Shown here: positions 1 to 13,315 of the stretch, in pieces
Layout of the letters: each line of letters begins with the position of its first letter
How positions within the stretch are numbered: position 1 is the stretch's first letter
Assembly (NCBI GenBank): GCA_003255065.1
Contig: QAOA01000289.1
Span: forward strand, 1,518,945 to 1,582,944
Direction: 5' to 3'
DNA: 64,000 nt
Source: Cercis canadensis
Taxonomy: Eukaryota; Streptophyta; Magnoliopsida; Fabales; Fabaceae
Translations under genes and position numbers: made by a program
The notes under the pieces: generated by a model
Told to the model about the DNA's origin: nothing
Seen by the model: only the letters and a program-made list of their open reading frames with translations
Database searches by the model: none

Positions 1-3000
1 TGCTGTCTTGCAGTAAGGAATAAACAAACAAGCATCTCAGCTATGTAAGGTAGATGCTAATATCCAAGCAGCGTTCAAAGTTCAGCAAATTTACCATGAA
101 GAAGATCCCACAGAGAGCCATTCTCCATATAGTCATAGAAGAGGAGATTTCCATGGGGAGTTAGTGCATAACCATGCAAGGAAACAAGGTTTCTATGTCT
201 GATGCTGCCAATAGTTTCAAGTTCTGTTTCAAACTCCCGCAGGTTGTGCGGATACTGGTTGTATAGTCGCTTAATAGCAATTGGTCGGGAATTTTTCCAT
301 GTACACTTGTACACTGTACTAGAAGCACCATAGCCTATGATATATTTCTCACTGAGGTTCTCAGTAATTCGCATTATATCATCAAAGGTGTGAATGGCCA
401 TATCCATGTGAAGAATCACAAGTTTCGGGGGACCTGCATGGAACAAACAGAAAGTGAACCAAAGAAAGAGAGTAGATTTAAGCCTACACGTATAATTACT
501 ATCAAAAAACAGTTCCAACATTTGATGTACCTTGCCCAGTTTTGCTAGATCCTTTTATCAAATGCTTTGATTGGGTGGATCTGTAAACAGCAATAATTAC
601 CATGGCCAATACTGTGATGATCCCCAGTGTAAGACAAACAACAGCAGCTCTGGAGAAAATGGCTGGAAAAGAAAAATGCAAAGCTTGTCATTTTCAAATA
701 CGTGTCTACTAAACATCAATGCCCTAGAGTCTAGAATCAGGAAAATGGATGCACAGAAAGGGGATTGCCACATACCTCTGGATTTTGGAACATAAGGACC
801 ACATATTGATCCTAACCAATTTCCACATAGTAAAGGATTTCCAATAAAGCTGCAACATGTCACATTTAAAGTCATCGTTGCATAACAACTGGAAAGCAAG
901 AACTTAAGAGATTTCCCGCCCCCAACAATACCTGTCAGCTGAAAACCGTGTGAAGTTCTTCATAGGAGGTACAACTCCAGAAATGTTATTGTATGATACA
1001 TTCCTAAAATAGTAAAATGTAACATAAAACAGATTTTCAGGTTTTGGACACACTTCAGAAGCAATAATGAAGAAAAACAACAGGGAGGAAGTAATAGGCT
1101 GGCAGCCAAGCATACTCACAGGGAAGAAAGACTAAAGCAATTTGTTAGCTGATCTGGAATTTTCCCACGCAAATCATTGTTGTTCAGAATCCTATCACAG
1201 TTCCAGCATAGAAAAATCATGACCATGGTATTCAGAATATATTGACTTCAATATTGTGTAGAAGGAACCTATAGTTAACATACAGAGACGCAAGGTTCTG
1301 CAGTTGACCCATTTCTGGAGGGATGCTACCCGATAAATTGTTGAATGACATATCACTAGAAGAAACAAAACATTTAGCAGGGGCTAAAATCCAAACAACC
1401 AACTTCTTAGGACTTTGATGAATTTAAAAGATAAAAACAGGTAAAAGAATAGCTACATTATCTGTATGCTTCTCAGGTTTCCAAATTCAGCAGGCAAGTG
1501 ACCATTGAAATGGTTGTGGCTCAAGTTCCTGCATAAATAATACAAAAATATTAATCCAATCTCCAGCAACATGCAAAACCACAATAAAGCAGATCAAATG
1601 GTTTTATCATACAATGTCAGAAGATGTTCCAGGTCACCAACAGATGCAGGAACTGGTCCTGAAAAGTTATTGCTAGATAGATCCCTGAAGAAAAACAGGG
1701 AGGGAAAAAAAAGAAAAGAAAACCTCTTCAGCATATAGTGCAAATCATATCAGAAACCCAACTCTTTGAAACTTACAGTGTATCAAGATTTATAATATGG
1801 CCCAACTCATCAGGTATACTTCCTTTGAAGTTGTTTGTGGAGAGATTTCTAGAGAACCAACAAAAAATTTACTTGTGTTAACAGACAGGGAAAAAAATCT
1901 ACAAGAAAATGGAGAAAACAAGTCTAAATATGGTTCATCACAACATACAGGTAAGTCAAACTCTCAAGGCTGCGGAAGCTCAAAGGAATTGATCCACTTA
2001 AGTGATTACCATGCACATTGCTGCAGCATATAATATAATTAAATGAACAATACACGGTGAGAATTATAGAAAACTAAAGGATATTCAGAGAAAAAAAGGT
2101 CCCCATAATCGATAATGAGATATTGAGACTTCAGATGTCTTACAATTGATTCAAGGCAGTGCAAGAGCTTATGTTATGTGGTATAGATCCCTGAAGATGA
2201 TTGTTTGCAAGATTCCTGAACCATAGCAAGAAAAACCACTTAACATCATTGATGCTGTAAAACGCAAAGAAAATGGCATAAACTGGCTGTAACTTACAAT
2301 TCAAACAAATGCTCAAGCTTCCCAAGTTCATCAGGAATCCTGCCAACTAATTGATTGTCGTTCAATTGCCTGGAAAAAAACATAGGCTCAATAAACACAT
2401 GCAGAAGTTAGGAGACTATGCTCATTGAAAAGTTGGAGAACAACTCACAAATAGCTTAATTTAGACATATTGCCCAGTTCTGGTGGTATTGGACCACTAA
2501 GCATGTTTCCATGAAGGTATCTGATTCATCAAACGAGTTAAGATAACAAGCAATGATTAGGAGCTGCTCTTCTAAGAGTGAAATTGTACTTACAGTTTGC
2601 CAGTGAAAGACAAATTGCCTAGTATTGGAGGGATGGGTCCCACCAATTCATTCTCACTCAAATCCCTGAAATGATGCACATACACATTTCGACAAGCAAT
2701 TCATAAACATTGTACAGAAATATATTCCCAAGAATAGAATGTATCCATGCGATCTGCAGACAAATTTGTATTCTTACAAAATGGCAAGGGCCTGCATCAA
2801 ACCAATCACTTCTGGAATCTTCCCAGTTAGTTTGTTTCCTTGTAGTGACCTAAGCAGAAAGAAGTTCACTTAGTGCACTAGTCTTATTCCAATCATCCAT
2901 GATTGTTCACCAACAAGTAACTCTTTATCAGCAAGTTAAAGAAAATATGTAACAACTCACAATCATCTTATGATAAAATTGGAATAATAAACGTTTAAAC

Positions 3001-6000
3001 CAAATACTCACAAAGTAGCTACTTGCAGGAATCCAATATTATAGGGAATTACCCCGGTAATCCGGTTATATGATATATCCCTGAAATTGTCATGCAAAAG
3101 AGAGAATGACAATGCAAATAAAATAGGCAAATGTAGCTGTTCAATGTTCTAAAGAAGCAACATACAGAATTTCAAAACTAGTACAATTCCCAATGCTGTC
3201 AGGTATGATGCCCGTCAGATTATTGCCTCTCACATCGCTGGCAATTCATGTAAAACAGGAAAGAATAGCAAAAGTAAGAAAACAGAAAGAAAAATAAAGA
3301 AATGAGTAAAAGAAACACTAAACTATACGCCATGTCGCCAATGTCAGAATACTCACAAATACCATAGACCAGTTAATTGACAAATATCCGGGGATAGAGT
3401 TCCACTCAACGAGTTCCCTCTCAGGCCTCTGTTACATGACAAATAAATATAATCAAAGTTAGGGTATGATCCAATATGAATATAGATATAATATCACAAT
3501 AAACTTCAAAGTATAACAAGAAATCTATAGATAAAATAGAGCCATCATCATCTGAAGCATAGCATCCAGATGTAAATGTAAATGATAACCCAAAAAATAA
3601 AAATGGGAGACTCACAGGTATTGCAAGACTTCATTCCAATACAGCAGTCTTGGTATCTCACCAGTGAGTTGATTTTGAGCAAGATCACTGAAAACAAAAC
3701 ATTACAAGATAGTAAAGCTTATTACCAGAGCAACCCAAGCAAATAGTATGGCAATGAAGCATGAGAAGTGATGGCAAGATCACTGTTTAAGTTACCTGCG
3801 GCTGTATCTTATACAGCAGCAGCTCGGACCAAGTCTTTCTTTAACAATGCCTTGGGAAACCAGAATAAAAAAAAAATTATTGATGGAGGAACTTACAGAG
3901 TTTTCAAGTTTGGAATCTGGGTTAAGGTTGAAGGAATAGGACCAGTCAGCTGATTATTCTTCAAATTCCTGCATTCACCAGATCAATTCAGAACCCATAA
4001 AACACAACATATTCAAAGCCAAATTCTGGTTTCGAACTTACAAAAATTCAAGTTGCTTTAGCTTTGATATGGAGAAAGGGACATCACCATATAGCCGATT
4101 ATCAGACAAATCCCTGTATTTTCATGCAAAAAGTGTCAGGAGACAACTCCAGCGCAGAAAGACAGACAAAAAGCCGAAATAATAATTAATCAAGGTTAAG
4201 GTTCATACAGATGTATAAGAGCAGCACAGTTCTCAATTTCATCTGGAATTTGACCAGTTAGTTTATTGCCCTGCAAATCTCTGGTATTTGCCCAAACGCG
4301 AAATTCAGACTTAATAGGCAAATAGGAAAATTACACTGGGGAAACAAAAAAATAAATGCATTTTCCGGGGGAATGCAAGAGGAAAAGCGTACACCAAATT
4401 AACCCAAAATACATACATGGTTTGCACGTTTTTTAAATCGCCAATGGCTGGTGATATCTCCCCACCCAGATTCAAACTTGAGAGATTCCTTCAGAAACAT
4501 AACAAACACTTAATATCAGTCCAAGCTTAAAAACAGAAGCACTTAACTCGTAGTAATAAAATTAGAAACGAAAAGGAAAAAACTTCTATTCTATAGCTCA
4601 TCAGAGAGAAAGAGACAACTGAGGCAAGAAAGTAACAGAGACAGAATCGCACAGATTAAGCACAGTAAGGCTGGCATTATCACAGTAGACTCCACGCCAA
4701 GAACAGAAGTCATCATTGTGCACATCATCCCAATCAAGCAAAACATCAGCTACGTTGCTGAAAGAAGCCTTTATCGTCATCAAAGCTTGTCCTACCAAAT
4801 TCACAGTAGTAAAAAGTCAAAAACTTTAAAACCTCAAGACGTAAGAATCCAGACCGGTATACTGTTCTACTTTTTTCCTCTTCTTTTTCCATGGCATAGC
4901 CACGTAATTCCAGCCTAAATACTATTATTTGAATATTGATAACTTCAAAATAATTGGATAATTTAGTAATGAAAAGTATTTGACTAAAGCATGAAAAATC
5001 ATTAACAATATAGTTAAATAAATGAAAAAAAATAAGCGAAAAAAGAAAGAAAAAAAAGTAACCAAACAATTGAAAGAACCAAGATAAAGTAGATGAAAGC
5101 ATAACATTACTAGTACGGTCATTGTCAAATATTCGAATTTCCCAAGTTATTATTAAAATGTAATTGCAGCCACAGAAGTGAAGAGCTATGATTAAAATAT
5201 CAACGCATGGGCGCTGAGTAACAACAGTCAAACAATACTTTAATATACACATTTTTTGATTGAAGTGAATTAACACTTCAATAATGACAATAAAAAATAC
5301 TTTAATAAGCTTCATCGTAAAAGCATTACGGTTCAGCTCTACCAACCTAACGAGCTTGCGATTAACTTCGTAACCAAATCAATCGGCATTTCATTATAAN
5401 ATTACTAGTACGGTCAATGTCAAATATTCCAATTTCCCAAGTTATTATTAAAATGTAATTGCAGCCACAGAAGTGAAGAGCTATGATTAAAATATCAACG
5501 CATTGGCGCTGAGTAACAACAGTCAAACAATACTTTAATATACACATTTTTTGATTGAAGTGAATTAACACTTCAATAATGACAATAAAAAATACTTTAA
5601 TAAGCTTCATCGTAAAAGCATTACGGTTCAGCTCTACCAACCTAACGAGCTTGCGATTAACTTCGTAACCAAATCAATCGGCATTTCATTATAATCTCCT
5701 AGTATTTGCTTAAATTACATGGAGCAGTGGTTTGTATAGTTACATACAAAGCATTTCCCATTTTGATTATGTAGGTTCAATGTCAAATAGAGATCAAAAA
5801 GGGAGGAAAAAAATTTTAGAAGTGCAAAGAAAACAATGATCATACAAAGTCAGTGATTTTCAACTTAAGTTAGCGAACAGATGTTCTGCTCAGCCGCCGA
5901 CGAAACATGTGGAAATCGAACGCCGGAAAATACGATGAATAGGAAAAAGCATTCATTTGAAGAGTTCAGTTTCAAGCAAAAATATCATCCATTCTAGCCA

Positions 6001-6492
6001 AATGAGTTTTAAAATCTGCACTTAGTTATAAAAAAAAAAAAAAGCTTACAGAAAAGCATAACCCATTCTTTTCTCATCTCATTGTAAAAATACTACTCCA
6101 TCTTCTCACTGACCAAACAGAAAGTCATGAGGAAACAGAGTCATGCACTATTGCCTACTTTACTGTTTCAATCTCATTCCCATAGATAACAACCGTCTCT
6201 CTCATGCAGTTTTGAGCAATAAAACAGCGCTCCGCTCTGCAAAAACAGAACCAAAGAGAAGAAAGAAAACCAAAGGCCAGAACCACAAGTTCTAGTGGCT
6301 AGAGAGAGCTGTAGGGCTTGTACGGACTCGAGGGTGACCCAAAATGACAATATAAACACTATACACACCTTCTTCACTGAGTGTTGAAGCTAATGGGGAG
6401 ATGAGCAAGACCATCGCTATTGCGAGAAGGTGCTGAGAATGAAACACCCATTTGAGCTTGCTCCTAAGGAAAACCACCAACCCATTTTCCAT
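1..6492 (-). CDS. ERL1: ERECTA-like LRR receptor kinase (ERL1/ERL2 type), 3' end outside window
   Basis: Receptor kinase of the ERECTA family, which in Arabidopsis restricts stomatal development and shapes organs by perceiving EPF peptides at the plasma membrane. Exons read on the minus strand: 6369-6492 (ATG, signal peptide ending near LASTLSEEG), 4653-4791 (LRR N-cap with FCSWRGVYC), then LRR exons 4417-4488, 4209-4280, 4042-4113, 3897-3968, 3616-3687, 3357-3428, 3166-3237, 3012-3080, 2778-2849, 2594-2665, 2449-2520, 2298-2369, 2144-2215, 1949-2020, 1777-1848, 1613-1684, 1457-1528, 1284-1355, 1120-1191, 932-1003, then 776-849, the membrane-span exon 531-662, and the first kinase exon 95-433. 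All borders are GT/AG and in phase. About 748 residues are encoded of the roughly 970 expected. The kinase start shows the glycine loop IGYGASSTV and the lysine of IAIKRLY. MDMAIHTFDDIMR and KASFSN resemble ERL1/ERL2 more than ERECTA. ERL1 versus ERL2 is not decided. The remaining kinase exons lie left of base 1. Confidence 0.96.
5106..5695. repeat. 295-bp direct duplication around an N, in ERL1 intron 1
   Basis: The stretch 5106-5399 is repeated at 5401-5695 with only a few base differences (for example near 5119, 5136 and 5206 against their partners). The two copies meet exactly at the single N at 5400. It lies inside the long first intron of ERL1 (4792-6368), so it does not touch coding sequence. 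It is most simply two overlapping contig ends, probably two alleles, placed side by side. Confidence 0.85.
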
Positions 6493-6850
6493 TGCGACCT
6501 ACCACGTACAAAATCCACCCCACCAAGAGCAGAGAATGAAAATGCAGTGATTTGAGTCAATAACAAGAAGATGATTGCAGAGCTTGGTTTTACAGAGAGA
6601 GACAGAGAGAGAGAGAAACAGCAGAGAGAGCAGGCGTTTGGCGTGAACTGTAAGGAATACTGAAGCGAGTGTTATGAAGAGAGAGAAAGCCAGTGAGGAG
6701 TACAGAGAGAATGTAGAGAGAGAAAAAATACACTCTCTAGGGAGAGAGAAAGGGAAACGGCGGTGAAGCGACGTTAGTGATTGTGACTGAGAAACACAGT
6801 GAAATGTGTGAACGAGAGACCCACCGGCCGTCATTCGTACGTACCGTTTC
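6493..6850 (-). promoter_or_regulatory. ERL1 5' leader and proximal promoter, GA/CT-rich
   Basis: The stretch just upstream of the ERL1 ATG is strongly purine-rich on the plus strand (GAGAGA runs at about 6595-6640 and 6700-6760), so CT-rich in the transcript sense, as is common in plant 5' leaders. A stop codon lies in frame three codons before the ATG, which supports the chosen start. The transcription start was not located. Confidence 0.5.
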
Positions 6851-9085
6851 CCAAAGTGGTTCTAAAACTTGACAGCTATCGTAGGACAACTATCCCACTC
6901 GCAATCAAAACTGCGTACTTCGATCCTACGGCACAGGCAGCATCTCTTGAACATAATCCTAGGATCGACGGCAAAGAGAGTAGACACGCGCTAGATGAAA
7001 CGTGAGGGCAGAGATTGTACAATTAGAAAGGAGTGGGAGGGTGTTTGTACATGTGGCGCGTGCTAGTAGCGGGACAGTGATAAGGGTTAGTGTGTAGTGT
7101 GTAGTGTGTAGTGCCGGTTTGGTTAGAAGAAGGAAAAAATTTAGTGGAACCTTTTCAGCTCTTTTAATTGGGCATTTTTTTTTAATTGTTTTGTCCTTTT
7201 TTAATTTTTGTTATATTTTGTTCTTTATATGATATTGGGGAATTTTGTTGTATTATAGTGAAAAGGGTATTTTGAGGGTTTTTGTCGTTTATATGATAAA
7301 GCATGTTGTGCGTGGGAAGAGAAAGTCTCAACTGAAGAATTAGATGCAAGTTCCCAGAATAGCACAAGAATCCTGTGGTGAGATCGTCTATGGTTATTGT
7401 GTTTTTACTACAATTGTGTTAAAGTGTTTGAAAATGTGGTTACCTCTTTGGTGTAACGAGAGCAGGAGGGGAGGGAGTGGGTAATAAACCCACTGCATCT
7501 TCAACAGTTAATAAGGCAAAGAAACAAGGCCCCACTAGCATGCATCTCAAGTTTCCCCAATCCCAAAATCAAATTAGATAGAGACTTCAATTTTGATGTT
7601 TGGTATATTATTAGTATTAGATTTTGCAATCTGATTCAAAATTGTATTGTATCCCATAATTCGAAATTAACCAAAACATGTTTGTTTGTAAGAAATTGAT
7701 CTCTTACCATAGCAAGAATAATAATGCTTTACATAATTATAATGCTATTAATTAAGAAGTGTGATCTGTTTCATGAATTAATTAGATTAGTTTGTTGTTG
7801 ATGTAACAAAGAGAAAAGTGGTTAGGAAAGCAGAAAGCGCATTAGATTTTAGGAATGGTCATCAATAGGTTGTGCAGAGTGCAGAGTGCATCAGCTTTCA
7901 GCAGCCAAGCAAGAGACAAGTTTGCTATGTATAAAGCTGACTATGCTATTGCTACTTCCTTTTCCTTCTTAAAATACAACTCTACACCTGATTCGTTACT
8001 TAACCTTTTTCACCTTTTTTTATTTTTATCTTTTAACGTATTGGAACCATCTAGCTTTAGTCCCCACTTACCTTGTGGACTAAACGGTGTTACTCATTTC
8101 TATTGTAATCGCCCGATAACCAAGATTTAAGATCCAAGTCAATGGACAATGACAAACAGGCAAACACTGCAAAAGGGGACACAACCTTGTCTCTTAACCA
8201 ACATAATAACTTCTGAACTAATGTTTCTTAACCACCATCCAAAACTAATCTTTTGTTTCATCGGTAAAGATGCCTTAATTTGTTTTCTTTTTCCTTTTCC
8301 TTTTTTGGCCATTGTTCTTTGTTTTGGTTTTCTTAATATAAATATTATATTTTGATGATTTATTTATTTTAATATTATAATTTTAAAATTATTTATTTTA
8401 GTATTACATGATTTCAATTTTTAAAAATTATTTTTTGTTTTTGAAAAAAAAAAACAAAAAAACCTGTTTGATATGGCTATTTTTTTTCATATGTTTTGAA
8501 AACTTATTCTTAAAATATAGTTCTAAAAACAAGAAAACAAAAACAAGAGAACGTTATTTTTGTTCTCAAAACAAGTAAAAGGCAAATAACAAGTTGTTAT
8601 CATTAATGGCACAATGGTAATTATACAAATAGATTTTTTTATACTTTTATTTTGCAGAATAATTTTTAAACATAATTTTTAAAAATAATTTTTAAAAACA
8701 AAAAAATAAAAACAAAATCAAGCACACTCATAAATTTTGATGGCCAAAAAATAAATGTCAGCAAGAGGGACCTATCAAACACGTTGAATGTCATTTGGCA
8801 TGTCCCACCTACAAAGTCACATATCTTTTTTATATGGTGGGCCTACCAAACATATCACATATCATATAACATATTCTCAAAGACATGTCAAATAGTATTT
8901 GATGTGTCTGATGGACTTCACTAACTAACATTCATTTTTTTAAAATAAAAAATTGTAATATTAAAGTAATAGTTTTGAAGTTACAACAATAGGTAAAATG
9001 ACTAAAATAATGTAAAATAAAAAAATTATATGTAAAAAGGTTATTATTAAGATTATTTAAGAAAATATATCATTTTTAAATATTT
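6851..9085. other. AT-rich intergenic spacer, no gene seen
   Basis: Between the ERL1 promoter and the hairpin field I see no coding signal with splice context. The sequence carries homopolymer A/T runs, a short GTGTAGT tandem near 7091-7115, and low-complexity AT DNA from about 8330. No recognisable domain was found in any frame. Confidence 0.6.
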
Positions 9086-9560
9086 TAATGGACAAAATAA
9101 GACACGCTATTTTTATTCTTCAATAGAATATTTTTTAGGAACATTCTACTTTGACAAAGTAGCGTGTTCTTAAAAAAAAAAAAAGACGTTATTCTCACTA
9201 GCATTTTTTAAAATAATATGCTACTTTGTCAAAATAACATTTTTTAAGAACTCTATATCAATGTCTTTTTCTTATCTCTTCATCACTTTTTCTTTTTCTC
9301 TTTCTCTTTCTCTTCCTCTTCTTTTCTCTGTCTCTCTTTCAAATATGTCTTCCCTTCCTTCTTTAACGAATCAATGTGTTTTATTAGAACACGCTATGTT
9401 GATATAGCTTGTCCTTAAATGACACATTATATTGATCTGGTGTGTCCTTAAGGGACACGCTGATAATAATCTAATGTGTTTCTCTGTTGTGGCAATCTAT
9501 TTGACTATTGTTGACAATGATCCGCTACTTCGATGTAGCGAATCTTTTTTTTAAAAAATA
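9086..9560. repeat. Field of short related hairpins (core TAGCGTGTYCTTAA)
   Basis: Several 20-35 bp near-palindromes share a core resembling GACACGCTA...TAGCGTGTCCTT. Examples are at about 9146-9175 (CTACTTTGACAAAGTAG followed by CGTGTTC), 9219-9250, 9385-9415, 9416-9450, 9455-9480 and 9508-9545 (CGCTACTTCGATGTAGCG). They are imperfect and irregularly spaced, separated by CT-rich and AT-rich DNA. They may be remnants of a MITE or subterminal transposon repeats. No coding frame runs through them. Confidence 0.5.
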
Positions 9561-12090
9561 CTATATTTTAAGTAATGTGTCATATTTTGTCTATTGCTGC
9601 TTAATTAAAATATTCAAAACAAACACAATTTCATAAATAATTTTAACAATAATTCATTTAAGTATTTTTTTTTTATTTGACATTATTTCAGCTTTTTAGT
9701 CACAACAATAAAATAAATAAGCTGTCAAGATATAATATTCATGTCAAAAAATCTCATTTTGGGTTTGATGTTTTACCAAATTGCAATTGGGTTATGTAAA
9801 TAAGAAATGAGCGTTTACATCTCTTTTTCATTGTTAGTGATGAGTAATATAAATATATTTTTAGAGTGAATTTAATTTTAATTTTAATATAAACTTATAT
9901 AACGAGGAAATGAAATAATATACAAAAAATAATATAAATATATCACTACTCATGTAAATATGTTACTAGATGATTAAATCATAGTTTTTAAGAAAATATT
10001 TTTGTAATTAAATATTTGGTATTTTATTATAAAAATATTCGGTTAAAATCTATAAAAAAAAACACATATTAGATGAGACTTCGAGAAACAATAAGTTACT
10101 CTTATTGTATAGTGGCTCTGTTAGACAAAAAGATGATGAATATCTTATGGTTATTAATAGTAAATGTAAACAAAGCATTGAAATGGTGAACATGTTAGAA
10201 TAAAATGGGACTATTATTCCTATTTCTGTGTGTGATGATTACAGAAAGTTCCAATATCTCATGCACACACGGCACAGCCTAGAACAAACAAACACACGTG
10301 TGACAAGACTTTGAATGAATAATATATAAAAATTTACAGTAATAATTAAATTTTGATGGACGAACAACTGCATGAAGAGAAAAACAAAAAACAAAAATAG
10401 GCATGCTCATGTTACTCTAGAATATCTTTTGGGAAGTGTTTCGATATATCTTTAATCTTTATTTCATAAACTTAAAATGTTATGTAATTCTAAATTGTAT
10501 GATATAATATTTTTTTATCTAGTGATATCATATGAAATATTGCATATTAAAAGTAAATTAAATTTAAACTCAATCTTTTGTAAATGTGATTCAAGCTTAT
10601 AAAGAAATAAAATGTTACATATACCAAACATCTCTTATACTTTGAAAAATAAAATTGATTATAATTTTTCGTTGCATNCATATTAATAGTAAATTAAATT
10701 TAAACTCAATCTTTTATAAATGTGATTCAAGATTATAAAGAAATAAAATGTTACATATACCAAACATCTCTTATATTTTGAAAAATAAAATTGATTATAA
10801 ATTTTCGTTGCATTAAGTCACTAAATGTTGAAATTTGTGTATGTTAGGTTATTTTAACCACTGAATTTCCCCTCATTATAAACCAAATCCATTAAATCAA
10901 ATAAATTGACCTCAATAGCCTTTGGTTTGGTTGAGTCCCTCTACCTAACAAGTAGTATTCAGTTGAAATTATCGACTTAACTAAGTTCAAATGGCCATCA
11001 GACTTAAAATTAGCCAAACTGAACCGATGACACTCTACTTCTATGGAGGTCCAAATGAAGCTTTTTCTAAATAATATTTTAGTTTCACTCATTATAATTT
11101 ATCCTTCACAGCTAATAATTAAAATACATTTCACAATAAACATAGTATTAAATTTTAAATGTAAGTCCTAAAATATTTCTCAAAATTTTACGTTAATATG
11201 GTAGATAACAACTTCATTTATTATACATCCTCTATTATCTACACTTCATACTACATTTTTTTTAGTTATATGTACAAAATTTGATTCTTTTTTTCTTGAA
11301 AAAAGACCGCAACATGTTAGAAAAATAAAAGAGAGTATATAATGAGAGTAGAACTTTTGATATCAACTTTTTAATTAAAGAAGAGCTATAGCTCAATGAA
11401 ACGTCCCGTCTTAAGATTTATATCCTCACTCATTTCTCTAATTTGAATCCCTTTAATTATAAACACACTAACTTTTTATCTACTTATAAAAACAAACTCT
11501 TTGATTCTCATAACCAACCATGATTACACTCAACATACAAGTCATTGGCTCACAAAGTTTAATTCTAAAATTTGGTATAAATTATTTAAATTTTCTTATT
11601 TTCATTTAATACTTATACTACTTATTTATTGTTGTTGCATAATTATTATTAACTAGTTACAATCTTGTACAACACACGAATAGGTAATAAAGTAAAGAAA
11701 GCAAACTTGCCAAAAGAAAGAAGAGAAACATAAAAAGTCAAAGAAAAAAGAGAATGAGTGCATATAGCCTTACTTGTTGAAAAAGACTTTCTATTAATTT
11801 GATATAGTGATACAATTGATATTATTATTATTATTTATTTACCAAACATTACACAACAAAATAACATTTTTTTTATAATTTTGTTTCACACAGTATTAGT
11901 AATAAAATCTTCACCAATAAAATGCTCAATACTAAGAGGATTTCCCAAGAATATTATTTAGTTATTGTTGATATACATATATATATATATATATATAGTG
12001 AGGCGTGTGAGCAAAATTAATTTACAATTAAGTGAGGGTTAAGTTACTACTTTGTTGTGCTACACCTCATTCAGTTGGGTGGGATCCAAT
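9561..12090. other. AT-rich intergenic spacer with a SINE-like head and TA microsatellite
   Basis: No gene is visible. A duplicated stretch of about 137 bp flanks the N at 10678 (copies near 10541-10677 and 10679-10815). A (TA)n microsatellite lies at about 11975-11997. A tRNA-like head lies at 11386-11465 and is listed separately. Confidence 0.6.
11386..11465 (+). repeat. tRNA-like head of a possible degraded SINE
   Basis: A box-A-like stretch (TATAGCTCAATGAAACG) is followed about 45 bases later by a box-B-like stretch (AATTTGAATCC). That is the layout of a polymerase III promoter in tRNA-derived plant SINEs. No cloverleaf, clear tail or target duplication is visible, so a fortuitous match is possible. 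Confidence 0.3.
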
Positions 12091-12094
12091 AAGA

Positions 12095-12310
12095 TTTATA
12101 GTATAATTTTAGTGTCATAATGAAAATTTTAAAAGACTGAGTTACTTAATATATGCTAAAATATATAATTTTTTTTTTATAAATTATAATAATAACATGA
12201 TATAAAAAAAATGTGTCAAAAAGTAAATTTAAAAATTATTTTGTAACACGTTTTTTTATATTGTGTCGTTATTGTATTTTATAAAAAATTATATATCTTA
12301 GATAGGGATG
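12095..12310. mobile_element. AT-rich palindromic MITE-like unit
   Basis: Two arms are imperfect inverted copies. The left arm runs through ATAAATTATAATAATAACAT, and the right arm, reversed, reads through TTATAAAATACAATAACGAC. The same stem motif recurs at about 14090-14300 and 14440-14700, which points to a small repeat family rather than chance AT richness. No target duplication was identified. Confidence 0.5.
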
Positions 12311-12766
12311 ACAATTTGACCCAAACAATAACGAACGGTTTGGGAGTGTCACGTGGAAAAAAGTAACTACTCAATAAGGTTCGCTATTTTTATTTGATTG
12401 AGTATGAGACAAAAAAATAAGTATAAGAATAGAGATAAAAATTTAAATAAATAATTTTATAAAGATAAAAAAGACATTATCCGCCTTTCTTTGTATTTTA
12501 TATATATATATATATATATATTACATAAAAAAATTATTTTTAAAATGATGACTATATAAATAAATAAAATGGTACATGAAATAAACGAATATTCAATAAA
12601 ATAAAAATAGGGCTGTTAAAAAATTGTTGCTCAGATAGTGCTTATCCCGTCTCGGTCTTACTATGTACTAAATGGTTCAATTTTTAAAAATTTTTGTAAC
12701 GATTATAAAATTATATTATAATTTTCATTTCTCATACTCAACTTACAATTATTACAACTTTATTAT

Positions 12767-13000
12767 GTGGTTTTGGCAGCGATAGGGGGAGACGGGCCCA
12801 AGAGGTGGCAAAATCACAGAGGGCCTACTCTGTGTCTGATGAATAGCATCAAAGTAGTGAGCAGAGCGTCTCAGAACTCAGAAGGATTTTGCCAGCGCCA
12901 TATCCGCCGTCAGCAGCGTACTGCCGGCGCTGCGTGGCTCTGTTTGCGTGGCCCCAGTCGAAGACCCTCAAGACAAAGGCACTTAAATAATGTTGAGCCA
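12767..13000. other. Unexplained GC-rich island in an AT desert
   Basis: About 230 bases from roughly 12775 to 12990 are far richer in G+C than the kilobases on either side. They contain CpG-dense words such as CTGCCGGCGCTGCG. Short open frames exist on both strands (88 and 73 codons) but match no family I know and show no splice context. It could be a fragment of a gene or of a GC-rich transposon. I cannot assign it. Confidence 0.4.
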
Positions 13001-13138
13001 ATAAATAGGAATAGCCTTGATAATTATGATTGATAATGATGATAGTACTTGTCCTTCTCTGACTTACCACTAAATATTAGATATTAACTCTTTCTGTTAG
13101 ATATTTCAACAGTGGTGCTATGTTACACTCAAAACCTG

Positions 13139-13315
13139 ACATAAGCCGAATTTTTTTTATATTATTTTATTCATAAATTATATTATCTTAATATAATTAA
13201 CATAATTTAAATTTTATAAAATTAATATTTGTTATACTAAAAAAGTTTATAAATATAAATTATATTAATTATGTTAAAATAATATAATATAAAAAAAATC
13301 AAATATGACTTATGT
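13139..13315. mobile_element. 177-bp AT-rich MITE with terminal inverted repeats
   Basis: The left end starts ACATAAG followed by a T-rich stretch and TATATTATTTTA. The right end read in reverse starts ACATAAG and continues with the same T-rich run and TATATTAT. The arms remain complementary for most of their length, as in a hairpin MITE. Flanking target duplications are not clear. Confidence 0.55.

Noticed and set aside
4746-5345. 199-codon open frame on the minus strand inside ERL1 intron 1
   Set aside because: It runs through intron sequence, is hydrophobic and low-complexity, and partly repeats beyond the N at 5400. The true second exon of ERL1 is 4653-4791 within this area.
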